Below, piece after piece: positions 8,367 to 14,239 of a DNA stretch of 23,407 nt. The DNA is from JAJZSS01 sp964463505 (GTDB lineage: Bacteria; Chloroflexota; Anaerolineae; Anaerolineales; UBA4823): positions 1-23,407 of the forward strand of contig CAYXDC010000053.1 of assembly GCA_964463505.1 (NCBI GenBank). Direction: 5' to 3'. Numbering within the stretch: position 1 is the first letter of the stretch; each line of letters begins with the position of its first letter. The notes beneath the pieces were generated by a model. It worked only from the letters and a program-made list of their open reading frames with translations, was not told where the DNA came from and searched no databases. The position numbers and the translations under genes were made by a program.

Positions 8367-9410
8367 TTAATGTACTTCGATCACGCCCTGCGGGCAGGCC
8401 TCCACACAGGCATTGCAGCCGGTACAGCGTGATTCTAGCACGGCATGCACGCGCCAATCCGCGGCGCGCACGCCTGTGGTGCGGCCTTTCTGCGGGGCGA
8501 CCACGAACACCTGCGCTGGGCAGGCCTTCAGGCACGCCAGGCAGTCCAGCGGGTCAGTGCAGGCGCTCACATGCACATGGTGGGCACCTGGATTCGGCTG
8601 CCGCCGGCGCCATTCGATCAGGCGCTGGCGCGGCACGAGCTGGATGGCGTCGCGTTTGCAGGTCGTCATGCACACCCCGCAGCCGTAGCACAGGTTGGGG
8701 TCCACCAGGCAGCGGTCGTCGCTGGCGGAGTAGCGCACCGCCCCGAATGGGCAGGCCGAGCGGCACAGCTTGCAGCCCGAACAGGCCTCCCAGTCGATCA
8801 GCGCCGTGTACTCCGCCGGGAAGAAGGTCTGGGTGATGCCTGCGCCAATCTGCATGCGGTAAGCCATGCAGTCTTGGTCGCAGTTGCATAGCCCGCCGAT
8901 AAAGGGCGTGTCGAAGGTCCACACCGAGTGCACCAGGCCTTCTTTATCCAGCTTGTGGATGGCGGCGCGCGCCTCCTCCACGCTCAGGTATTCCAGGTGC
9001 TCGCCGTAATCGGGCAGGTCGCCCAGGATGGCGTCTGGGTCCAGGTTCAGCCCATAGCAGTAGCGCATCTGGCGCGAGCCGGTGGTCATGCTGCGGCATA
9101 CACACGGCATGCGCACGGCGCTGCTCATCTGGTCCAGGATCAGGTCCACGTCTTGCAGCGGCACCACCTGCCCAAAGTGGGTCTTCTTCTGGTTGGCAAC
9201 CACGCGACGGGTGACGATCTCCGGCACAAATGGCATGGCTTGCACGGCGTCCAGCATGGGCAGGGAACGGGCGGTGCGCGCCTCGAAATCGGTGAAGAAG
9301 GCGCGGATGTGCTCGCGCCGGCCGTCCTGGCTGAGCAAGTCCTGGGAATAATTCTTCAGCGCCAGGTACCAGGCTTTACCTTCGCCGTGTTCGGTGCAGA
9401 ATTCACACAT
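8367..9410 (-). CDS. Poly-4Fe-4S ferredoxin-type protein
   Basis: The product has 347 residues and 25 cysteines. Canonical 4Fe-4S groups lie at Cys210/213/216/220 (followed by Pro), Cys241/244/247/251, and Cys329/332/335/339 (followed by Pro). A fourth group, Cys284/290/293/297, has a longer first spacing. The N-terminal half adds CEFC at the start, PCVC at 102-105, Cys118, and CNCDQDC at 175-181, so a further cofactor is possible. It has no signal peptide and should be a cytoplasmic electron carrier or an oxidoreductase subunit; its redox partner is unknown. Its ATG overlaps the mgsA stop by one base (TAATG), which indicates translational coupling. The N-terminal region resembles a group of ferredoxin-like proteins I recall from anaerobes that begin MCEFC, but no function is firmly known to me. 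Confidence 0.88.
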   Translation of the reverse strand: MCEFCTEHGEGKAWYLALKNYSQDLLSQDGRREHIRAFFTDFEARTARSLPMLDAVQAMPFVPEIVTRRVVANQKKTHFGQVVPLQDVDLILDQMSSAVRMPCVCRSMTTGSRQMRYCYGLNLDPDAILGDLPDYGEHLEYLSVEEARAAIHKLDKEGLVHSVWTFDTPFIGGLCNCDQDCMAYRMQIGAGITQTFFPAEYTALIDWEACSGCKLCRSACPFGAVRYSASDDRCLVDPNLCYGCGVCMTTCKRDAIQLVPRQRLIEWRRRQPNPGAHHVHVSACTDPLDCLACLKACPAQVFVVAPQKGRTTGVRAADWRVHAVLESRCTGCNACVEACPQGVIEVH

Positions 9411-9880
9411 TAATCATCCTCGTCTTCGAACAGGTCCTCAGCTACCTTGTCAAAATCGGGCAGGTTGCGCTCATAAGGCATCACCATCAATGGGGAGGAA
9501 ATCAAAAAATCAGCGGTGGCGCGGTTGCAGGCGGTGGGGATATTAAACAGCACCGCCAGGCGCAGCAGAGCTTTCACGTCCGGATCGTGCGGCTGCGGCT
9601 CCAGCGGATCCCAGAAGAAGATCAACAGGTCGATCTCGCCCTGGGCGATCTTGGCGCCCATCTGCATATCCCCGCCCAATGGGCCGGAGCGCAGGCGCGT
9701 CACTTCGAGACCGGTTTTTTCGATCACCAGCTTGCCGGTGGTTCCCGTTCCGTACAGGGAATGGTAGCCAAGCAGATCCTTGTTGAATTTCACCCATTCC
9801 AGGAGATCATCTTTGCGGGCATCATGGGCGATCAAGGCGATCTGTTTTTTTGCGGGTAGGATTTCAGAAAAATCAGACAT
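9410..9880 (-). CDS. mgsA: Methylglyoxal synthase
   Basis: The enzyme converts dihydroxyacetone phosphate to methylglyoxal and phosphate, a bypass of lower glycolysis that relieves sugar-phosphate build-up. The product has 156 residues, the usual length. Residue numbers coincide with those I recall for the E. coli enzyme: His19, Asp20 and Lys23 (AHDARK), Thr45, Thr47 and Thr48 (GTGTTGK), Ser65 and Gly66 (SGPLGGD), the catalytic Asp71, Asp91, His98 and Asp101 (WDPLEPQPHDPD). All are present, so the protein should be active. The C-terminus is very acidic (DLFEDEDD). It follows the M24 peptidase-like gene by 12 bases and overlaps the ferredoxin gene by one, so it is inside an operon. The ATG at 9880 lies behind AAAGGAAATC. 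Confidence 0.96.
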   Translation of the reverse strand: MSDFSEILPAKKQIALIAHDARKDDLLEWVKFNKDLLGYHSLYGTGTTGKLVIEKTGLEVTRLRSGPLGGDMQMGAKIAQGEIDLLIFFWDPLEPQPHDPDVKALLRLAVLFNIPTACNRATADFLISSPLMVMPYERNLPDFDKVAEDLFEDEDD

Positions 9881-9892
9881 CGTGATTTCCTT

Positions 9893-11077
9893 TTACTTAA
9901 CCATCAGCACCGTCTGCGGGTCGCTGAGGAAGACGGCGCCCTTTGCGGTGACCAGCACATCCTCCTCCAGGCCAATGTATCCATATCCCGGCACGGCCAC
10001 ACCCGGCTCAACGGCATACACATGCCCGGCTTCCAGGGCGTAGAAGGGCGTGCCACCGTAGCGCTCCCAGGCCGGGCCTAACACGCCAGCGCCATCATGG
10101 GTAAGCTGCCCCAGGTGATGCCCGGTGGCGTGTTTGTACTCCGGATAACCGGCGCTGGTGATGATGCCGCGTGCAATCTGGTCCACTTCCAGCCCGGTGA
10201 TGCCCGGCTTCATGGCGCTTACCGCGGCCTGCAGGGCGCGCACCACGGTATCAAAGGTGTGCTGCACGGGCTCAGGCGCTTTCGTCTCGCCAGGAGCCAG
10301 GTAATACGCCACGCGCTGCAAGTCGGCGCAATAAAGTTCCTTCTTGACCCCAAAATCGATGTGCAGGAGCTGCCCGCGCTGTAGCTTGATCGGGCTGGGG
10401 CCGACATGTCCAACGGGCGAATCGGGTCCCGCATTCACCGTCGGGCAATCGTGGAAATCCCAGGCGGGGTGCAGCTGCAGCTCGCGGCGCGTGGTGTGCA
10501 TGAAATCGCTGATTTGCTTTTCACTCATCCCCGGCTGGGCGTAATCAAATGTCCTGGCGAAGATGTCCTGGCTGGCATCGATCGCTGCCCGCAAGCGGCG
10601 CACTTCGCCAGGTGTTTTGCGCCCGCGCAAGGCGCGGTTGATCTCCTCCGCCGAGACCAGGCGCTGCTCCCAGGGCGTGCCATCGAAGAAGTGCAGCAGG
10701 GTGCGGTGCATGCCCACCGTTAGCCCATCCGCCAGCACATCATCCTCGGAGATATTGATGGCGATCTTGCTGGGGTTGATGCGCTCCAGCGTGTGCAGCA
10801 GCGAGCGGCTGATCGCTTCGTGGTAGGGGATCACGGTGGTATACGCGCCGGTGCGCCGGGCGGTTTCCGCTTCAAACGCTCCCACGATGGCATAGCGCTC
10901 GCCTTCACGCGTCAGCATCAGGGCGCTGTGCCAGGTGAGGTCGTGCCCGTAGATCAGGGGCAGCACCGGATCGCCTCCGGCTGAGGTCTCGCGCACAAAG
11001 GTCAGCCAGCAGTCGATATTCTTCTCCTGCAGGATTTGGATCGCCTGATTGACTTTTTCCTGAACCAGATCGGACAT
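9893..11077 (-). CDS. M24 family metallopeptidase (Xaa-Pro aminopeptidase-like)
   Basis: The product has 394 residues, made of an N-terminal creatinase-type domain (about 1-155) and a C-terminal pita-bread catalytic domain (about 160-390). The five expected metal ligands are visible: Asp241 (HIDFG), Asp252 (CADLQ), His320 (ATGHHLG), Glu357 (VEPGV) and Glu372 (LEED). It is therefore likely to be an active dimetal aminopeptidase releasing N-terminal residues, perhaps before proline, although creatinase-like hydrolases share the fold. No signal peptide is seen, so it should act in the cytoplasm. The ATG at 11077 has GGAGG seven bases upstream. It lies 71 bases downstream of the M14 carboxypeptidase gene, with a REP-like hairpin in that gap, and 12 bases upstream of mgsA. 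Two peptidases in succession suggest peptide catabolism. Confidence 0.92.
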   Translation of the reverse strand: MSDLVQEKVNQAIQILQEKNIDCWLTFVRETSAGGDPVLPLIYGHDLTWHSALMLTREGERYAIVGAFEAETARRTGAYTTVIPYHEAISRSLLHTLERINPSKIAINISEDDVLADGLTVGMHRTLLHFFDGTPWEQRLVSAEEINRALRGRKTPGEVRRLRAAIDASQDIFARTFDYAQPGMSEKQISDFMHTTRRELQLHPAWDFHDCPTVNAGPDSPVGHVGPSPIKLQRGQLLHIDFGVKKELYCADLQRVAYYLAPGETKAPEPVQHTFDTVVRALQAAVSAMKPGITGLEVDQIARGIITSAGYPEYKHATGHHLGQLTHDGAGVLGPAWERYGGTPFYALEAGHVYAVEPGVAVPGYGYIGLEEDVLVTAKGAVFLSDPQTVLMVK

Positions 11078-11104
11078 CGAACACCTCCAATTTCAGATCT
11101 ATCT

Positions 11105-11140
11105 GTCCCTCTCCCTTCAGGGAGAGGGACGGGGTGAGGG
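11105..11140. repeat. REP-like palindromic repeat in an operon gap
   Basis: GTCCCTCTCCC (11105-11115) and GGGAGAGGGAC (11120-11130) form a perfect 11-bp stem with a TTCA loop, followed by GGGGTGAGGG. I recall this 'ccctctccc...gggagaggg-cggggtgaggg' pattern as a widespread interspersed palindrome in bacterial genomes. It separates the M14 and M24 genes. With no T-run on either strand, it is not a classical terminator. Confidence 0.65.
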
Positions 11141-11148
11141 TAAATTAT

Positions 11149-12822
11149 TTATTCCAATACCAAAACGTGCTCCAGCGTGCCGGCGCGCTCGCTGAGCACT
11201 TTCACTTTCAGCTTGCTGCCCTTGCGCGCCTGCACCACCCACTCCACGCGGGCGCGGTTATCCGTACTGGTCACGCCCCAGGAGAAGAAGCCGTCCAGCT
11301 TATTGCTGCGCCCCTGCATGTGTCCCAGCTCCTGGCGCAGTTTGCCGCTGACCAGACTGGCGCTCTTGGGTAGCTCCAGCTCCACGCGCACCGGGCGCAC
11401 CGCCTTGCGCTTACGAGCCTGCTCGCTGCTCATGGTGGGCAAAAAACCGCCATTTTCCACCACCAGCTCCACGTGATAGCGACCGTCTGTCAGGCGTTCG
11501 GCTTTCAGGCGCAGCACTTCCAGGCGCGGCAGCATCTCTGCCAGGGCCAGCGGGTACTGTACATTGCGCGCTGCTTCTGCGCCGATCCATTTGTGCGGTG
11601 GGTTGCCCCAGGTGTACAGGTAATCGTAGCCGCCCAGCTCCACTGGTCCTAACTGGGGGTGCTCGAAAGGATACCAGTCAACATATGCGCCTGGATCGCC
11701 GTTTTCATCCACCCACTTCAGGATCTGCACGTCTTCTGCGTGCGGGTGATCGCGGAACCATTCGATAAAATTGCGCTCTTTGATCCCGGCCTCGGTGGGC
11801 AGGTCCCATAATTCAACCGTGAAGGCGTACGCCCCCAGGTGATCGTAGACCCAATCATCGAAGGCACCATAGGTCACCTTCTTGGGATGGTATTTGAAAT
11901 CGTGGTACGTGGAAACGCAGCGGTAGCCGGTCAGCTCCGTGCCAATCTTGCCGATCTTTTTGAACACCCACAGGTCTTCAGTTTCCAGCTCGTCGTCCGG
12001 GCGGGTGGAGAAGGGGCGCAGGATCACCCGGCTGAAGGTGTGGTAGGTGATGGCGAAATTGATATTGTTGTGTGAAGTCACAAAATCCACGGCCGCCTTG
12101 ATCTCCGGCTCGGAAGCAGGGTACGGCCCGGCACCGGATTGCTCGCCTTCTGGCAGCCATTCGAAGGGGAAGTTGCGGTTGAAATCCAGCCCTTCGTAAT
12201 CCCGCGCCAGCTTGATCAAAGCCCCATCATAGTCCTCGATCAGCCCTTCGGGTAGGATGCGGTAATACTGGCCACCGTGTTCGTACGGCTGGCGTTTTTC
12301 CAGCAAGCGCGGGTCCAGGCTGCTGATCTTCCAATCGCCGTTGGGGTCGGGCAGGCGCATTTGCAGCACACGCCCGTCGCCATCGATATCTTGCTCGTGC
12401 AGACCTTCGTCTTTATCCATATAGGGGTAAGGGCGCACACCCGAGCGGATGAAGCGCGGCGGGGTGCTCATCGCCCATTCGGCTCCATCCGGGTTTAGGC
12501 GCGGGGCAATATAAAAGGTGCTGGTATTCACCAGGCGCGTCAGGCGCTCGTCTGCGCCAAAACCGGTCAGCAGGGTGTGCGCCAGCATTAGAACGGTGGT
12601 GGTCCCGGTGATCTCCGTGGCGTGGATATTGGCATCGATCCACATGGCGGGCTTTTCGGTGTCAGGGCCTGTACGCGGGTTGGTGATGGTTAGCAGCCAG
12701 AGCGGCTTTTTTTGGTAGCTTTTGCCCAATGTGCTGAGCTTGAGGATATTGGGGTACGCAGCAGCCCACTCACGCAGGGTGCTTTCCAGCTCAGCGTTGG
12801 TGAAATAGCGGTTGAAATCCAT
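11149..12822 (-). CDS. M14 family zinc carboxypeptidase
   Basis: The product has 557 residues. The N-terminal catalytic domain shows the zinc ligands His67 and Glu70 (NIHATE) and His261 (ITYHTF), the substrate-binding DFNRNF (Asn215, Arg216) and the catalytic Glu337 (FTVELWD). It should remove C-terminal residues from peptides. A DIDGDG stretch at 145-150 resembles a calcium-binding loop inserted in the domain. The last 150 residues or so are beta-rich and probably form an accessory domain. No signal peptide is apparent, so location is uncertain. I chose the ATG at 12822: GGAGG lies four bases upstream and the product begins MDFNRYFTNAELESTL, an ordinary M14 N-terminus. The frame upstream to 12960 is arginine-rich and not protein-like. 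It is the first gene of the run with M24, mgsA and the ferredoxin. Confidence 0.92.
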   Translation of the reverse strand: MDFNRYFTNAELESTLREWAAAYPNILKLSTLGKSYQKKPLWLLTITNPRTGPDTEKPAMWIDANIHATEITGTTTVLMLAHTLLTGFGADERLTRLVNTSTFYIAPRLNPDGAEWAMSTPPRFIRSGVRPYPYMDKDEGLHEQDIDGDGRVLQMRLPDPNGDWKISSLDPRLLEKRQPYEHGGQYYRILPEGLIEDYDGALIKLARDYEGLDFNRNFPFEWLPEGEQSGAGPYPASEPEIKAAVDFVTSHNNINFAITYHTFSRVILRPFSTRPDDELETEDLWVFKKIGKIGTELTGYRCVSTYHDFKYHPKKVTYGAFDDWVYDHLGAYAFTVELWDLPTEAGIKERNFIEWFRDHPHAEDVQILKWVDENGDPGAYVDWYPFEHPQLGPVELGGYDYLYTWGNPPHKWIGAEAARNVQYPLALAEMLPRLEVLRLKAERLTDGRYHVELVVENGGFLPTMSSEQARKRKAVRPVRVELELPKSASLVSGKLRQELGHMQGRSNKLDGFFSWGVTSTDNRARVEWVVQARKGSKLKVKVLSERAGTLEHVLVLE

Positions 12823-12850
12823 AGGACCTCCTTGTGATTGGGACACCTCT

Positions 12851-12856
12851 ATTGTA
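12851..12856 (-). promoter_or_regulatory. Possible -10 box for the carboxypeptidase operon
   Basis: The minus strand reads TGCGTACAAT, with TACAAT ending 28 bases before the ATG at 12822. That spacing leaves a leader of about 20 bases containing the GGAGG. No good -35 hexamer is seen. Confidence 0.35.
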
Positions 12857-12898
12857 CGCACAAACCGGGTTTTTGGGTGATGGAGGCGCGAAAAGTTG

Positions 12899-13024
12899 CT
12901 ACCCGTTACCCTGCACAGCCTGAAAGATCTCGTCCGCCTGAAAGATGCGGTTGCGCCCATGACCGGTGATCTCGCGCACCATTCCGGTATTTTCGAGCTT
13001 TTTCAGATATTCCTTATTAACACT
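12899..13024 (-). pseudogene. C-terminal fragment of a Fic-family protein
   Basis: A minus-strand frame ending at the TAG at 12899-12901 encodes VNKEYLKKLENTGMVREI followed by TGHGRNRIFQADEIFQAV. This matches the end of the winged-helix tail common at the C-terminus of Fic proteins (LExxGxxxExTGxxRNRxFxAxEI). The frame continues open to about 13099, but upstream of 13024 it runs through AT-rich repeats and loses resemblance. The Fic core, including the HPF motif, is absent. It appears to be the leftover end of a gene truncated by deletion or insertion. It is unrelated in sequence to the Fic-like gene at 16768-17793. Confidence 0.6.
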
Positions 13025-13027
13025 TAT

Positions 13028-13084
13028 AGCCTTAACTGTAAATATGGAGTATCCATATTTACACTTTAAGCCTAAACTGTAAAT
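13028..13084. repeat. AT-rich direct and inverted repeats
   Basis: AGCCTTAACTGTAAAT (13028-13043) recurs as AGCCTAAACTGTAAAT (13069-13084), 41 bases on, with one mismatch. Between them TGTAAATATGG (13037-13047) and CCATATTTACA (13053-13063) form a perfect 11-bp inverted repeat around AGTAT. The block is much more AT-rich than its surroundings. It could be a set of operator sites or the remains of a small mobile element. Confidence 0.65.
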
Positions 13085-13110
13085 TTGACTAATTGTTCTT
13101 TACCCCCTGT

Positions 13111-13135
13111 AAAAAATCGGCTAGTTGGAACTAGC
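13111..13135 (-). terminator. Probable intrinsic terminator of the nucleotidyltransferase module
   Basis: On the minus strand GCTAGTT-CC-AACTAGC is followed by CGATTTTTT. The stem is 7 bp, or 5 bp with a realistic six-base loop, and six T's follow. The hairpin overlaps the final stop codon of the broken gene at 13121-13399, in the right orientation to end that transcript. Confidence 0.6.
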
Positions 13136-13399
13136 AGGCTGGAACCAGTATTCACGCATCTGATTTAGAAAGTTCACCGTTATTGAATAACCGCAGGTAG
13201 AGCCTATTACGGAATCGATATCGCACTTCGGGCAAAGCGCTGTTTCACCGATCCCATTGAACCAGTCGGTCTAGTCTTCAGTCTCACGGGCAGTGAATAT
13301 CGCCAGGCAGTGAAAACAGCCGCAGAGCTCGCTTTTCAGGATCTCAGCGCGGTGATGGATGGAGTGCCTATGAGCAGCGATATAGGCGGGGGTGATCAT
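13121..13399 (-). pseudogene. Small zinc-ribbon-like protein gene interrupted by an amber codon
   Basis: Starting at the ATG at 13399, the frame reads MITPAYIAAHRHSIHH and onward with CGCFHC (Cys26, 28, 31), then a TAG at codon 43 (13271-13273). It then continues in the same frame with TDWFNGIGETALCPKC, IDSVIG and MREYWF to a TAG at 13121. This fits a small conserved family, annotated as 'cytoplasmic protein' in my memory, of about 90 residues, with CGCxxC and CPxC as probable metal ligands and a C-terminal YWF. In that family the position of the TAG normally holds Trp, so one G-to-A change (TGG to TAG) explains the break. The ATG overlaps the stop of the upstream nucleotidyltransferase gene (ATGA), so the two were translationally coupled. 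A sequencing error is possible. Both halves together are otherwise intact, which suggests a recent lesion. Confidence 0.72.
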
Positions 13400-13980
13400 A
13401 ATGTACCTTCTTGTAATGCGCGTTCAAGTAAATCGGCGATTTCCAGATCCATCGCCCACTGCCGCAAGTAGACAAGATCGAGCGCAGCGCCCTGCACCTC
13501 TATGATTCCTAGCACATCTCGCCACTGACGATCAGAGACATCGCCTCCCATTCGATACCATTCTAATTTCGCCAGCAAGGTGTCTTCTGGAGATGAGACG
13601 AAGGCTTCTACTGGTGGTTCAAGCCATAAGACCTGCCTCCGGGCGCGAGCAAATTGTTGCTCTGTGAAAGGGCGTGTTTTGGGGATGAAAATGTCAACTT
13701 TGAAAAAACTCGTACGATGAAGAAGATTAAAACTGGACCGTTGAGCAATGGCTTGATAGATCATTTCTTCATCAAGATAAAAATCCTTAATGAGCGCGGC
13801 GGTAAAGGGATTAACCTGTTCGAGTTTGAGATCGGCAATAATATCTGAGTCCTGGGTCATACGGACCATGCCATAAATCGTGCTGGCTAAAGAACCCCCA
13901 ATCAGATAACGAATACCCAGCCCTTCGAGGACACTGGTAACGATTGACGTAACCTGGGCTGGCTCATTGTGCAACATCAT
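13396..13980 (-). CDS. AbiEii-like nucleotidyltransferase-fold protein
   Basis: The product has 194 residues with the nucleotidyltransferase signature GGSLAS (28-33) followed by an Asp-x-Asp pair (Asp44, Asp46) and a third acidic strand (FKVDIFI). The C-terminal half (SPEDTLLAKLEWYRMGG, then DRQWRDVLGII and a helical end) is characteristic of a family common in Cyanobacteria and Chloroflexota and often labelled AbiEii/AbiGii-toxin-like. The activity, transfer of a nucleotide to a protein or RNA, is inferred from the fold only. The start codon lies inside the 84-residue gene upstream (17-base overlap), and the stop overlaps the ATG of the broken gene downstream, so three genes are tightly coupled. 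GGAG lies just upstream; the second Met (13977) has the better spacing. Confidence 0.85.
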   Translation of the reverse strand: MMLHNEPAQVTSIVTSVLEGLGIRYLIGGSLASTIYGMVRMTQDSDIIADLKLEQVNPFTAALIKDFYLDEEMIYQAIAQRSSFNLLHRTSFFKVDIFIPKTRPFTEQQFARARRQVLWLEPPVEAFVSSPEDTLLAKLEWYRMGGDVSDRQWRDVLGIIEVQGAALDLVYLRQWAMDLEIADLLERALQEGTL

Positions 13981-14218
13981 TTTCTCCGAATAATTTACGC
14001 GCCGTTTCTATCCCAAGTAATAAATCTGCCAGACGACGAGAGAGCTCAGCCTCACCTGCTTGAGGTAAACGTGTGCGTAAGCCGCTCAACGCCAGTTCCC
14101 GAGCAAACGCATTCAGTTCTGCTAGCAGCTCCATTTTTCGCCAGGGCGGCAGTGCTCGCAGTAGCTCGACCTGCAGTGCTTCGATTTTCGGGTCGGTATC
14201 GTCGTAATAAGGGGCCAT
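13964..14218 (-). CDS. Small helical protein, partner of the nucleotidyltransferase
   Basis: The product has 84 residues, predicted almost entirely alpha-helical. It begins MAPYYDDTDPKIEALQVELL and contains ALSGLRTRLPQAGEAELSRR, followed by LADLLLG. I recall similar small proteins with an LSGLRxRxPxAxxxELxRRLAxLLLG core immediately upstream of nucleotidyltransferase genes of the type found here, so the pair is probably a conserved unit. A toxin-antitoxin relationship is possible but is inference. The ATG at 14218 has no ribosome binding site. Instead an extended -10 box lies six bases upstream, so a leaderless mRNA is predicted. The gene follows the GH31 stop by 21 bases, and its 3' end overlaps the next gene by 17 bases. 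Confidence 0.82.
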   Translation of the reverse strand: MAPYYDDTDPKIEALQVELLRALPPWRKMELLAELNAFARELALSGLRTRLPQAGEAELSRRLADLLLGIETARKLFGENDVAQ

Positions 14219-14233
14219 AATTTTAGTATAGCA
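14216..14233 (-). promoter_or_regulatory. Extended -10 box, six bases before an ATG: predicted leaderless start
   Basis: The minus strand reads TGCTATACT, then AAAATT, then the ATG at 14218. TATACT occupies 14225-14230. The promoter falls in the 21-base gap after the GH31 stop, giving the nucleotidyltransferase module its own transcript. Confidence 0.6.
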
Positions 14234-14239
14234 TGATTG

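Noticed and set aside
8305..8535. Upstream extension of the 6217 membrane protein gene
   Set aside because: The added 77 residues are arginine- and proline-rich and overlap the ferredoxin gene. The GTG at 8304 fits the promoter and the first membrane helix.
8339..9413. Several long plus-strand frames opposite the ferredoxin gene
   Set aside because: They are shadows produced by GC-rich codon bias; they show no motifs and the minus-strand cysteine clusters are decisive.
13189..13470. Open plus-strand frame opposite the broken zinc-ribbon-like gene
   Set aside because: It has no start or ribosome binding site and simply mirrors the minus-strand gene, whose cysteine motifs and C-terminus are family-like. 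It also runs into the nucleotidyltransferase gene.
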